This document shows positions 37,312 through 48,751 of a stretch of DNA of 64,000 bases, one piece after another. The stretch spans positions 19,552,780 to 19,616,779 of the forward strand of contig NC_133348.1 of the NCBI RefSeq assembly GCF_030506205.2, given 5' to 3'. This DNA is from Paramisgurnus dabryanus. Its lineage: Eukaryota > Chordata > Actinopteri > Cypriniformes > Cobitidae. The notes under the pieces are model-generated. The model saw only the letters and a list, made by a program, of their open reading frames with translations, was not told the origin of the DNA and ran no database searches. The position numbers were made by a program, and so were the translations under genes. Positions within the stretch are counted from its first letter, which is position 1. The number at the start of each line of letters is the position of its first letter.

Positions 37312-38251
37312 ACACTGCTGCCGACTTGAGCTTCCAAAAAAGCTCAGGCCGCCTGGTCAAGGACATTTGTCAATAAGTATGCGGAAGCTTGTTGACGCTT
37401 TGGCCGCTCTGAAGTCTTTGTCACCATGAAATGTTTCTTCGGAATCAGCTAGCGAAGAATGTCTAGGCTATAGGGGTGTCAACAATAATCGATTCGGCAA
37501 TGCATCGCAATGCGGGCATGCACGATTCAGCATCGATGCAGCAAAGTGCCATAATCGATTATATCACTGTTTATTTTCTGGCCTCGAGTGGACAATAAAG
37601 TTGTGAAGTTTCAATTATTTCCGGGGGGATAACAACAACAAACAAAACGGCTGAGGTGGAGAGAGATGACCGTGATAGACGGGTAAATAAAAACGCACCC
37701 TTTTCCATGGAAAGTGGACATATGGGCACATTTCGGATTCTATGAAGTTAATGGGAAACTAGACAAGACTTACGCTGTGTGTAAAATTCTCATCTTAGGT
37801 ATATAATTGTCATTGTCTTAAAGCTGCTAAGCGTCCGTTTTTGTTGAGAATAGTTGCACTTGACTTTAATACTTGACTGATTAAAATTTTGCCTTGTTAT
37901 GTACAGTAGAATTCTGATGCATCGGAATGCATCGTAGAATCGAATTGAATTGAATCGTTACCTGGTGAATCGTAATTGAATTGAATTGTGAGGGCAGTGC
38001 CAATGCACACCCCTACTAGGCTATATTCCGATTGGTTGCTGGCGTTTTGCTGCTGCTTGCCGCTGAACCGCGTCATACCTCATTACCATAAAGTTGAGCT
38101 TCTTTCAACTTTTTGATTGATGCTCTGGTCGCTCAAAACGCGACGCCGATGGATTTGACGCTCCTTGCAGCTGATAGAAGTCAGCTTTCATTGTAAATGA
38201 ATGACTTCCGGTAACTTTGGAAGCTCAAGTCGGCGGCTGTGTCAATGTACA
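37312..38251. mobile_element. TAA-flanked MITE with CTGTAC ends
   Basis: The inverted ends are CTGTACGTTAACACTGCTGC and (other strand) CTGTACATTGACACAGCCGC, both continuing into the shared block CGACTTGAGCTTCCAAA. TAA lies outside both ends, consistent with a PIF/Harbinger-type 3-bp target. It is split by a hAT element at 37471-38015. Confidence 0.65.
37471..38015. mobile_element. hAT-type element (545 bp), nested
   Basis: Ends TAGGGGTGTCAACAATAATC and (other strand) TAGGGGTGTGCATTGGCAC, with a perfect 8-bp duplication CTAGGCTA (37463-37470, 38016-38023). No coding capacity. Confidence 0.9.
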
Positions 38252-38572
38252 GTAAGAGATTCCCCAGCAAATTTCAAGGGAAAAAGACAAATCAAAAATG
38301 GTAAACGTATACACAGTAGTAGCAAATTATTTCAGTTTGTAAAAAAATTGCTGAAAACATAATTACAATGTTTCTTTACAAAATATGGATAAACACTTTA
38401 GAAAAGCGGTCCCTCGCTAAAACTTTATCATATGGGGTACTAGCTATCATACCGTTTAAAAACTCCTGCACTAGCAATACCTGGGTTTGTAAACAGCTGA
38501 TAGATGTGCAATTTTTCATAATCATTATTTAAAATACTGCTGACCTCAATACTCCATACACTTCTTTTTCAG

Positions 38573-38611
38573 ATAGTGGATGATTCACACTCAACTGCAA
38601 AGCAATGAAAG
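38573..38611 (+). pseudogene. Cargo gene mini-exon with in-frame stop
   Basis: A 39-base (13-codon, phase 0) segment lies between a strong acceptor (CTTCTTTTTCAG) and a strong donor (GTAAGC at 38612). It reads IVDDSHSTAKQ, then TGA, then K. Its phase fits the exons before and after it. The stop means that either it is skipped, it is a false exon, or the gene has decayed. Confidence 0.35.
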
Positions 38612-38659
38612 GTAAGCCAAATAAAACAGAACCTGTTTTGTTTACATTCACTTGCTTAA

Positions 38660-39513
38660 AGGGATAGTTCACCCAAAAATAAAATTCGGGAAATTGACCC
38701 ACTCTCCTGTTGTTACAAACTTGCATCATTTATTTGTGCTGATGAACACAAAGGAAGATATTTTGAGCAATGTTTGTAACCAAACTGATCAGAGTAACCA
38801 AACTGATCAGAGGCCCCATTGACTTCCATAATAGGAAAAAGAATACTAGAAGTCAATGGGGCCTCTAATTGATTTGGTTACACACATAGACTGTAAAAAA
38901 AGATGGACGACGCCTGTTAGCTCTCTTCCATTGGTGAAAAGTGAAGCCGCCAGTGTCTCGATATGGCGCTGACATCTTGGGTCTTGAGTCTGCGCAATAG
39001 CGATTTCGGGACCAGTCATGCGCAGTAGTGAGCAGGAAGGGAAGCCGCGAAGTCAAAACCCCGCCCTCGCTCTCGTAGAATGCGCATATCACACGATATC
39101 ACAGCTGTCAATCATGACGTGACACCACCGTTTTTATATCATTAAATAACTAACTAAACACAAACCTATTTTAAAAACAAACATTTGAATTTACATCAGT
39201 GTGATAAAAACTACAGTAAATGACAGAAACCAGCTTCGGAAAAAAGATAATTGAAGTGTAATAAATTTTTTTAGTTGGTCTCAAGTCCCATTGAATAACA
39301 TGGGGAGGCGGGGTTTATGACCTATACTGGGACCAGTCACTGGGGGGCGATCGAGACGTTGTGGCTTCACTTTTCAGGGCTTGTGCGGCACGCTTGGTTA
39401 CAAACATTACTCAAAATATCTTCCTTTGTGTTCATCAGAACAAAGAAATGTATCCAGGTTTGTAACAACATTAAAGTGAGTAGATTATGACCATTTTGGG
39501 GGGAACTATCCCT
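38660..39513. mobile_element. TTAA-type MITE with AGGGATAGTTCACCC ends
   Basis: The ends AGGGATAGTTCACCCAAAAA and (other strand) AGGGATAGTTCCCCCCAAAA are flanked by TTAA (38656-38659, 39514-39517). The palindromic interior includes CAATGGGGCCTCT and AGAGGCCCCATTG arms. It is split by another element at 38882-39393, and a hAT element abuts its right end. Confidence 0.75.
38882..39393. mobile_element. Nested element with 8-bp target duplication (512 bp)
   Basis: Perfect direct repeats TTGGTTAC at 38874-38881 and 39394-39401. Starts ACACATAGACTGTAAAAA. Subterminal blocks AAAAGTGAAGCC...GTCTCGAT occur in inverted orientation near both ends. The 8-bp duplication suggests hAT, although the outermost bases are not clearly inverted. 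Confidence 0.75.
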
Positions 39514-39519
39514 TTAATT

Positions 39520-40657
39520 TAGAGGTGCCCAAACTAGGGCCAATGACCTTTAATTTGGCCAGTCATGACACGTGAGATAAGGAAACATCATTGACGCAGA
39601 TGTTCATATTTCTAATTAAACAGTTTTTAAAATGTAATTTTTTTATTTATTTGTGCATTACAAAAATGTAAATTGAAATTAAATGCAAGGAATTAAAATG
39701 AAATAAAATACATTTATTTTTTATGTACATAGATACTTGAAGGTGTGCATCACGAAACTCAACGAACTCAGGTACCCTGCACTATAGGCTAATAATGGGG
39801 AGGTCGAGGCAGTGGCACACAGACAAAGGAAAATGTAAATGTAAAAATGATTGGCAAAATTATTTTCTCAGTTACCTTTGAAAATAAAACTGTATCAGTT
39901 ATGCATAAACAGTAGTGCTGTGTTCAAAATATCGATACGAAGATACATCGTCATGAACGCCTGACGATGCGCGCATATATACAGCACCTTCCGTATCGAT
40001 TCAGATGCACTTTTGAAAGTAGCATGACGAATCGCTGTTGATCGAAAATACGCATATGACTCGCGGAATATGTAGAGTTAAAGTTAAAGGGCGCACGCGT
40101 CTGCACAACTTGCAAACTTCTATTAAATACAGTAGTATTAGGTTTGACTGCATGTGTATACATATATTCATAGATATAGAATAATTAAATGAGAGACAAA
40201 TATAATGCTTAGAGTAAGGCACTATATTTGTAAATCTGCTTTAAAAAAACATTATTTAAGTATTACTTAAAGTATTTCTACGAATTACCCCAAAAGGTAA
40301 TAAATGAATGTCAAAAACACAACAGTTACAACACTGCTTATTCAATGTATAATAAACAGATAATAATAATAATAATAATAATGTCACTAAATTCTGAACA
40401 AAATGTAATTCAAAATATTATTGTATCGTGATGTGCATCGTATCGTGGCCTTGTATTGGGATATGTATCGTATCGGGAAATTGTTGGCATCAAAGTAATG
40501 TTTGCTTATTTATTTTTTAAATATTAGAAATTTATAAATTAGGAGAATCATGGCAACTTCAATTTTAATATATAACACAGCAATATTTACTTTAAATTCT
40601 CGCTCTTAGTCAGGTTGGATTTTTGGCCCTTGGTAGAAAAAAGTTTGGGCACCCCTG
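39520..40657. mobile_element. hAT-type element (1.1 kb) at the right end of the TTAA MITE
   Basis: Ends TAGAGGTGCCCAAACTAGGG and (other strand) CAGGGGTGCCCAAACTTTTT. The flanks are CTTTAATT (39512-39519) and CTTTAATG (40658-40665), 7 of 8 identical. The target includes the final bases of the preceding MITE, so this insertion is younger. It contains a further repeat at about 39911-40490 and an AAT-rich run (40365-40382). Confidence 0.75.
39911..40490. mobile_element. Possible nested hAT-like repeat with CGATAC motifs
   Basis: Both margins carry clustered CGATACG/CGTATCG motifs in inverted arrangement (ATATCGATACGAAG near 39930; CGTATCGTGGCC and CGTATCGGG near 40440-40480). No target duplication established, and boundaries are approximate. 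Confidence 0.35.
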
Positions 40658-40826
40658 CTTTAATGTGCAAAAAAGTATATTTTAGACAGGCAGTAAAAGT
40701 TAAGAGAAAACAAAACACAATTCTTTGTTTGTCTCTTAGTTGTCCTGAGCAAAATTAAAGAAGCATAGGTTTTGGCCTTATTACTTTCAGGGCAACAAAA
40801 GATTCTACAAAGTTCTCCAGGCCTTT

Positions 40827-41063
40827 AAGGGCAAAGTGCACCCTTACAAGAAAATTCTGTTGTCATTTACTCACCCTTGTGTCGTTTCAATTCTATACAC
40901 TTATGTTACTCTGTGGAACACAAAGAACGGTATTTCTATAATACCTAGTAATATAAACAGATTGAAAGATGAACAGAATGTAAGGTTTTACTCACAATAT
41001 TGAAGATTAACATAATGGTAAATTGGTAAATAATGTTTATTTTGGGGTCATCTGTCCCTTTAG
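40827..41063. mobile_element. Degenerate TTAA-type MITE
   Basis: Left AGGGCAAAGTGCACCC...TTCTGTTGTCATTTACTCACCC and right (other strand) AGGGACAGATGACCCCAAAAT match the family with AGGGAYAGTTCACCC ends seen at 38660. It lies about 80 bases before the acceptor of the main cargo exon. Confidence 0.55.
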
Positions 41064-41145
41064 TTGTTACACTATTGTATTTAAAATATTTTTCCAAGGT
41101 GGGCTGGCCTGTTAATATAGGATTATGTTTTTTTTATCTTTACAG

Positions 41146-41341
41146 AACACATCTGTCATTAAATTGAACCCAGTCACCTTGGATTATGCCCAAAAGTGTG
41201 AGAATTACAAGAAACGCACCAGAACTGTGATGGACTCCATTTCCACCTTAGAAAAAATGACAACATGCTCCGTCACAGGGAAAAAGGGACCACTGGTGAA
41301 CAAAGACAGAGTCCTGACAGAGAAAGTGAAGCTAGTAATAG
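41146..41341 (+). CDS. Cargo gene main exon, unidentified protein
   Basis: A 196-base exon from a good acceptor (TTTATCTTTACAG) to a strong donor (GTAAGC at 41342), entering in phase 0 and leaving in phase 1. It encodes 65 residues: NTSVIKLNPVTLDYAQKCEN, then a basic stretch YKKRTRTVMDSISTLEKM, then TTCSVTGKKGPLVNKDRVLT and EKVKLVI. The high Lys content and the LxxDSIxxLEKMT heptad-like segment suggest a helical, possibly nucleic-acid- or protein-binding region. The sequence looks properly coding. I recall similar unnamed proteins in fishes but cannot assign a family, so function is unknown. It is on the same strand as epha7 but out of its domain logic (an EphA7 exon with this content does not exist), so it belongs to the inserted unit. 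Confidence 0.55.
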
Positions 41342-41442
41342 GTAAGCATGTTACAATATTGTGAGTTTTGGGCAAATTATAGTTTACCAACTTGTTTACA
41401 CAAATATTATTCCTTTTAACTATTACATTCCTATTCTAATGT

Positions 41443-42220
41443 TGCTTTTCCATTGCATAGTACCCCACGGTTTGGTTTGGTTTAGTTTGGGTCGGGTCAG
41501 CTTACTTTTGGGAGCTTTTCCATTGGGTGCAGTACATAGTACCCAATACTTTTTTTCGTACTACCTCAGTTGGGGTTCAAAGCGACCCGAGCTGATACCA
41601 AACGTGACGCGAAAACACTGTAGATCACTGATTGGTCTGAGAAAATCGCATCATCCTATAATGTAGATTAGCTTTACCTGTGCTAGCTTGCGCTGTCTCG
41701 AGCAAACATGTTGTCATCTGTGCTCTGCTATAAGTTCCCAAACTCCCTTTTAGCTATGAAAAACATCCACAAGTTGAGAATCAGGAACACCATAACAGTT
41801 TTTTCCAAACTTGCAGTTTTTGGCAGAACATTCACATCGAGCACTTCAGCATTATATGCTTAAATGCAACTTCATTGAAGCTCAGCGGAGCGCCGTCGAC
41901 TGACGCCGCGGTGTTTGAACAGAAACTGTCATGTGAGACAGATGTAACGTTAGTGATAAACGCGATGTGCAAACATCTATTTGTGGTGGCCAATTTTAAT
42001 TTTGTGGCGGACTGAGAAAATAATAAATGTATGAAAATGTACAATGACACTCTCACTTGTATGATGTCACAGCAGTATGCAGCGCAAATATAATGACACC
42101 CCTATAATCCCTCCCACTAGGAAGTGATACTAAACTCAATGGAAAAGCTAACCACACCAAAGGTGAGCTGACCCGACCCAAACTAAACTAAACCGTGGGG
42201 TAATATGCAATGGAAAAGCG
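41443..42220. mobile_element. Non-autonomous DNA transposon with GCTTTTCCATTGCATA ends
   Basis: TGCTTTTCCATTGCATAGTACC on the left and (other strand) CGCTTTTCCATTGCATATTACC on the right form long inverted ends. They extend into CCACGGTTTGGTTTGG and CCCCACGGTTTAGTTTAG blocks. About 780 bp, no protein. Target duplication unresolved. Confidence 0.7.
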
Positions 42221-42264
42221 CCATAAGTGCAGAGTAAGATCATACACCAATACAAATAACAATA

Positions 42265-42615
42265 CTTACTAGGGTTGAGTATCAAGAATCAGTTTCATTT
42301 TAGAAACCGATTGAAACTTTAAAGAACCGGGGATTCGTTACGATGCACGCATTTTGATTCTTTTGATCGATTCCTGACTTCATGCATTCTCGCATGGTGA
42401 AACAGTAGTGAGCATTTTATTGTTGTATCTACCTGTATATGCCAGGACCTGCGACAAGAACAGGTGTTTCATTATGCACATGCATAGTTCATCATAATCA
42501 ATATTTAAAAGTTGTAATGCTAACCAAATGCTGCCATAACCACAAAAAATAAATAAACCCACACGATCATGGTTTCATAATCGATCGTCGATGCCACATT
42601 CGAGTGGCCATTCCT
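42265..42615. mobile_element. Fragment of a hAT-like repeat
   Basis: TAGGGTTGAGTATCAAGAATC at the left and GATCGTCGATGCCACATTCG near the right look like hAT-style ends and CGAT-rich subterminal sequence, but the right end is not a clean inverted copy. Low certainty. Confidence 0.3.
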
Positions 42616-42736
42616 ACAAAGACCATACAACTAAAAACAGCTAATCCTGAAATTCAAAAAGAAAAAGTAAATGCTATCAAGAGAGACTGATGCTTGTACT
42701 GCTCTAATCTTCTTTTTTTTATTATCCCTAAAACAG

Positions 42737-42802
42737 GGAGCCTGCTGGAAGAGAATCTGAGGACTGATGCACATATAACAATGGACATGCATAAAGACAC
42801 AT
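42737..42802 (+). pseudogene. Possible next cargo exon, cut by a microsatellite
   Basis: A T-rich acceptor (CTTTTTTTTATTATCCCTAAAACAG) is followed by an open segment. In the phase left by the previous exon it reads SLLEENLRTDAHITMDMHKD, then runs into the CT/AC microsatellite at 42803 without any donor. The phase match supports a real exon that has been truncated. Chance is not excluded. Confidence 0.35.
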
Positions 42803-43369
<567 letters not shown>

Positions 43370-44935
43370 CAAGTTCACATGTGAAAAAATACGTGATCAC
43401 ATGAGACCCATGTGATCACATGTGCATAATGTGATGACAATTTTTTGTTTCACATGGGAATTTGCATGTGTTTAAAATGTGATCCCATGTGCTTCACATG
43501 GAAATTCACATGTGCATAATGTGATGAGAATTTTTTGTTTCACATGGGAATTTGCATGTGTTTAACATGTGATCCCATGTGCTTCACATGGAAATTCACA
43601 TGTGCATAATGTGATGACAATTTTTTGTTTCACATGGGAATTTGCATGTGTTTAACATGTGATCCCATGTGCTTCACATGGAAATTCACATGTGATTCAC
43701 ACAAAAGTGTTCCAAAAGCACACATTTCCCATGTGCAAAACACATGTTCTGCATGTGATTCTAACATGTTTTCATGTGTCACATGTGATTTTAACATGTT
43801 TTCACACAATAAATTTCACATGTGAAATATGTGCTTTTGGAACATTTTTGTGTGAATCCCATGTGAAACACATGTGATCACATGTGCATAATGTGGTGAC
43901 CATTTTTTTTACATGTGCCACATGTGATCCACTAATTTCACATGTGTTTCACATGGGATTCACACAAAAATGTTCCAAAAGCACACATTTCACATGTGAA
44001 ATTGAAAGGGAATTTGCATGTGTTTCACATGTGAATTTGCATGTGCTTCACATGTGAGCCCATGTGTTTCACATGTGAATTTGCATGTGTTTCACATGTG
44101 ATTTGCATGTGTTTCACATGTGAAATTGAAAGGGAATTTGCATGTGTTTCACATGTGAATTTGCATGTGCTTCACATGTGAGCCCATGTGTTTCACATGT
44201 GAATTTGCATGTGTTTCACATGTGATTTGCATGTGTTTCACATGTGATTTGCATGTGTTTCACATGTGAATTTGCATGTGTTTCACATGTGAATTTGCAT
44301 GTGTTTCACATGTGATTTGCATGTGTTTCACATGTGAATTTGCATGTGTTTCACATGTGAATTTGCATGTGTTTCACATGTGAATTTGCATGTGTTTCAC
44401 ATGTGAATTTGCATGTGCTTCACATGTGAATTTGCATGTGCTTCACATGTGAATTTGCATGTGCTTCACATGTGAATTTGCATGTGCTTCACATGGGAAT
44501 TTGCATGTGTTTCACATGGGAATTTGCATGTGTTTCACATGGGAATTTGCATGTGTTTCACATGGGATTTTGCATGTGTTTCACATGTGATCTCATGTGT
44601 TTCACATGGGAATTCACATGTGATTCACACAAAAGTGTTCCAAAAGCACACATTTCACATGTGCAAAACACATGTTCTACATGTGATTTTAACATGTTTT
44701 CATGTGTCACATGTGATTTTAACATGTGTTCACACATTAAATTTCACATGTGCAAAATCACACACATGTGATCACATGTGGCCACATGTGTATTGCACAT
44801 GTGGCCACATGTGTATTGCACATGTGAGCATGTGTATTGCACATGTGAGCAGATGTGTTTTGCACATGTGAGCAGATGTGTTTTGCACATGTGAGCACAT
44901 GTGTTTTGCACATGTGAAATACATGTGCTTTTTCT
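43370..44935. repeat. Right CACATGTG array (mainly 23-bp units)
   Basis: In the core (about 44030-44600) the unit is 23 bp, TTTGCATGTGTTTCACATGTGAA, repeated many times with occasional 17-bp short units and C/T or G variants. The outer parts (43380-44000 and 44600-44935) contain longer periods, e.g. a 119-bp block repeated around 43440-43690 and an inverted pair with ACACAAAAxTGTTCCAAAAGCACACATTTC. Every unit carries CACATGTG or a one-base variant. Confidence 0.95.
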
Positions 44936-44942
44936 GTAAGGG
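44911..44942 (-). repeat. Right terminal inverted repeat of the large element
   Basis: CATGTGAAATACATGTGC followed by TTTTTCTGTAAGGG is the inverted copy of 33760-33791 with a single mismatch. Confidence 0.85.
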
Positions 44943-45704
44943 AAGGATTTATACGGGTTTACATGAGGAATATTGTTTTCAGATTACTTAAAATGAACCG
45001 GAAGTACATCCATTTTGCCGTTTAGCATTTTTTGTTTGTAATTATTATTTCTTTATTGTTTATAATTACAATTGGATCAACAGCACCGGTCATGGATAAG
45101 CAGTCTGTCTTGCATTTGTGTTTACATAAAATCATTTAAAAAAAAACAAGTATGTATCCAAGTTGAAGCTTTTTGTCTGGTGCATTTATCTAATTTTGCA
45201 TTTTAGAAAATTACAGCATTTTTTTTTCTTTTGTAGATTCATCCCAGATCCGCCATTTAAACAAATCGCGTGTTTATCGAAGCTTTCCAAAATCACATTC
45301 GCTGTGCTCTGATCGCTCTGTGGGGGCAGAGATGCTGTTTGTTAATGAGAACCAGACTAAATTTTCTCCTGCTCATAAAATGAGATTATTGAGAAGAAAT
45401 CTCACACACACACACACGCACACAGACACACAGACTGTTGTCTCTATGCCAAGTTATTACTGAATGTAACTTGGAGTGAATGCATTGTGCCAAAGAAGAA
45501 TCAATAAAATTAAAAAGTAATGTTTCTCTCTATTTTTACACAGATAGCTACAAGCAGCACAGTAACCAAGACCACATGAAACGATCATTTTTTCCTGAGG
45601 GGTTGATTATTGAAAGCTATAAATGTGTGATGCATGTTAGTATTTCATGGATCACCAGGACGGATGCTGGGAATTGATTGAGTGCTCTATTAGTCTCTAG
45701 GCCC

Positions 45705-45787
<83 letters not shown>

Positions 45788-48491
45788 CTATGGGATTGTG
45801 TGGATGCACGTTTGTTCAAATTTGTGTGCATTCATGCACATTTAAACAGGTCATGGCAGCGCTTGGCTTTATAGTAAGGGACCTCAGCTGGTTTGCCATT
45901 GTGCGTTCACACAGTCACCTTTGTTATAGCTGCAAAGTCATCCAGGCTGCGTGAGGGATAACTTGCTGATGGTGACGGTTTGTTTAGATCTGATTAGTTG
46001 TGGTTGTAGAGGCTTCTGTAGGAGATTTGATCAGGTTTTTATCTTCCAAAAAAGCTTTTATCTTCTCAAATGTTTCAGCTGTTCACCACCCCCCTTCTTT
46101 CCCCGCATTTAAGGTAACCACTGCGCTTCATTTCGATAGTTCGTATAAACACACACAGTAATAAAATACTTTTAGGCAGGGATGTGAAACAAGTTTGAGG
46201 GAAGGGGGTTAACTCGAGATAATAAATGGTCATTGTGATGTCGTAAATGAACGCACATTTTTATGTTGTTTCGCATCCAGACGGAAGCATTATCCGCAGA
46301 GTCAGATCGTTTCTGTAAATGATGCGTGGCCCCTTTTATTTATTTAATGGTAAAATCATCTTTGTTTTCCATTTGCCAATCTATGCAATAAGTCAGTCTG
46401 AATGATCCGAATGGGGGAAAAACAAGTGTTTTGGGATATGCTTATTTTTTAAATCAGCCACACGCAACAGACCAGCATTTACACATGGAATAAGGCTTTT
46501 CACCCAAGGCATTTTAAATTTCGATTGAAAGCCCAATTTTGTATTAAAAGCATTCCTTTTCTCTTTAAAATTGACATTTTATGTTGAATTTTTTTTCATC
46601 TCATTTTCCAAGAAAGCCATCTGGGCAGATGCTCCAGAGAGTGCAGATCTGCTGTATTTAACAAATACGCATCGTTTTAGGTCAATTTAACCACAATAAC
46701 ACTTTTACGGATCTTTTTCATAATGTCATGTCCATCCAATATATAAGTGTGATTGACTCTCTTTTTAATACCATACCGTAATCGCATTAATTTGCAGTTC
46801 GTTGCACATGAAAAAAATGAGGACCTAGTTGAAAGATCTGTTCTTGGCACTGAGGACGACCACCTCTAGCCAACACAAATGTGACTGTTCAAGCGTAATG
46901 TATTCAGCAGTAATTGCAGAGATATATTGTTGTCCGTTGTTTCAAAAGCATGCGTAAAAGAGTATTGTTTTGCCATTGTTCAGCGCATAATAGATCCCAT
47001 TAGAAATTTTGCTTAATTTAGGTTAAATGTATTTAGCTGCGCTACATGCAAATTATTTTAACAGCTGCTTTTCCTGGAGGTTTGTGGTTCGACTACGCCA
47101 ACCGCAGATTTTTCCTCAGCGTTTCTTTTTACCCTGCTGGGTTTTTTTCTATAATATCTTTCGCAATTAGCTTTTTTGTTAGCGCTCTATTCATAGACCT
47201 AATGTTCCAGAAAACTCCATTGGCAAATTTGAAAAAAACATAGACCCTATTTTTACATTGAGCGTATCTGGCGGCAAGAGAACAGCTGGTTTTTGGCACG
47301 ATTCATGATGTTAACATTTTAACTATATTTAGGAGAGGGCCTTGACAGGCTTTGATCTGCTCTTTCTTTACAAGTCTTTCCTCCGTAGGCTTCTGAGGGC
47401 ATCCTAGTGTGTCCTTCAACACAGTGTAAGAGAATGCTAATCTTCTCTTTGTTTCTGATGGAAAGCTACTTATCTCTCCTCCACACAGGTAGCTGCCATG
47501 AATGAGATTCTTGTCTGTATGTAAGAAACACGGCCTTAATCCAACCTGTTCACTCCGAGTAATGTGCGGGGCACTATGTGAATAGATCCATTTTAATCTG
47601 GCATTTTCACAACCTTCTAATCCAAGTCTCTTTTTGTAACATTTTTCTGTAACTTTTACGCCTCTAGTCTCAGTCTAGCAGTTGTATCCAAGTGCATGCT
47701 GCGTAAGGTCCAGCACTGGACCCCATCCTGATTTGTTGCTTTCTTGTTGCCTTTTGATTCCTTCCCCTTCCTTTGTGTCCTCTGCCTGTTTCCTGGCGTT
47801 GGGTAGATTTCTTGGCCCCTCAGAAGGAAAGATTAAAATGCTTGCCACTCAAAGGCTGACAGCATGGAAACAGGCTCTGGGCTCTCTGAAGGGTAAATAA
47901 TAGTATCTATAGATAACTATTTCCTTGTTATAGCCAAGTTGTATAGGGCATTGTATAGAGGCCTTTACATGTACAAACTGTATTAGAGAAGAGTTTGTAA
48001 CTCGTAAGTAACTCGTAATTGTTTCACAGATTTAATTATTCAAGAAAAGCTTAAATCAATATTAAGAAAAAATGCAAAATACCAAGTCTTATTTTTTTTT
48101 TTACAAGATTTATAGCTGTCATATTTTAAAATAAATCATGTTAATAACTAGTTGTCACTTGCATGCAGTGTGATGTCATGTGACAGCAATGCAACATACT
48201 ACAGCTTAGAGCATCTATTGTGAAATAACGCCTATGGTTAAAAAGAAAACGTAAGCATTCAGTGTAAACTATGAAATATTCAGTGGTATTTTCCAAACGC
48301 AGCCTCCGATCAAAAATAACATACTGGGGTCATGAAAGGGCAGACAAAACTTTATTGGAAATTCATTGAAAGAAAGTCAAAAAGAGAAAAAAACGAGAGG
48401 CCAAGACAGCACTTGTTTTAGGAAAGTCTGTGATTAGGACATTTTTTCATTTTGCTTAGAACTGCTGTGAAAGGTATCCATTTATTTAGCT
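44943..48491 (+). other. epha7: epha7 intron 3, middle part
   Basis: Apparently single-copy sequence with a (TG)n tract at 45709-45786 and a short AC tract near 45405-45425. No exon recognised. Confidence 0.55.
45709..45786. repeat. (TG)n microsatellite
   Basis: About 78 bases of uninterrupted TG. Confidence 0.97.
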
Positions 48492-48499
48492 GTCTATTC

Positions 48500-48743
48500 C
48501 AGTGGTTCTCAAACTTTTTCGGCGTGCGGCCCACCTTGTGTAAGGTGCATCCTTTCATGCCCCCCCAAAGAAATATTATGACATAACATTACAAAACCTA
48601 ATATTTGAATTAAACAAAACATATTCAATGATACAATGTAGTGCTGTTGGTTAGTAGCCTTATTTAAATAAACATAATTTATGAAAAATGAATGTATTTT
48701 ATAAAATGTCACCATCTTAGGGCCCCCAGTTTGAGAAACACTG
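48500..48743. mobile_element. hAT-type MITE (244 bp)
   Basis: Ends CAGTGGTTCTCAAACTTTTT and (other strand) CAGTGTTTCTCAAACTGGGG. The flanks are GTCTATTC (48492-48499) and GTCTATTT (48744-48751), 7 of 8 identical. This CAGTGGTTCTCAAAC end is typical of widespread vertebrate hAT MITEs. Confidence 0.85.
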
Positions 48744-48751
48744 GTCTATTT

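Noticed and set aside
38573..38611. A selenocysteine codon (TGA) in the mini-exon
   Set aside because: No SECIS-like element could be seen downstream, and the surrounding gene looks decayed. A stop mutation or false exon is simpler.
43625..44871. Open frames rich in CFTCEFACVS-type repeats
   Set aside because: They are products of the CACATGTG array, changing frame with every irregular unit.
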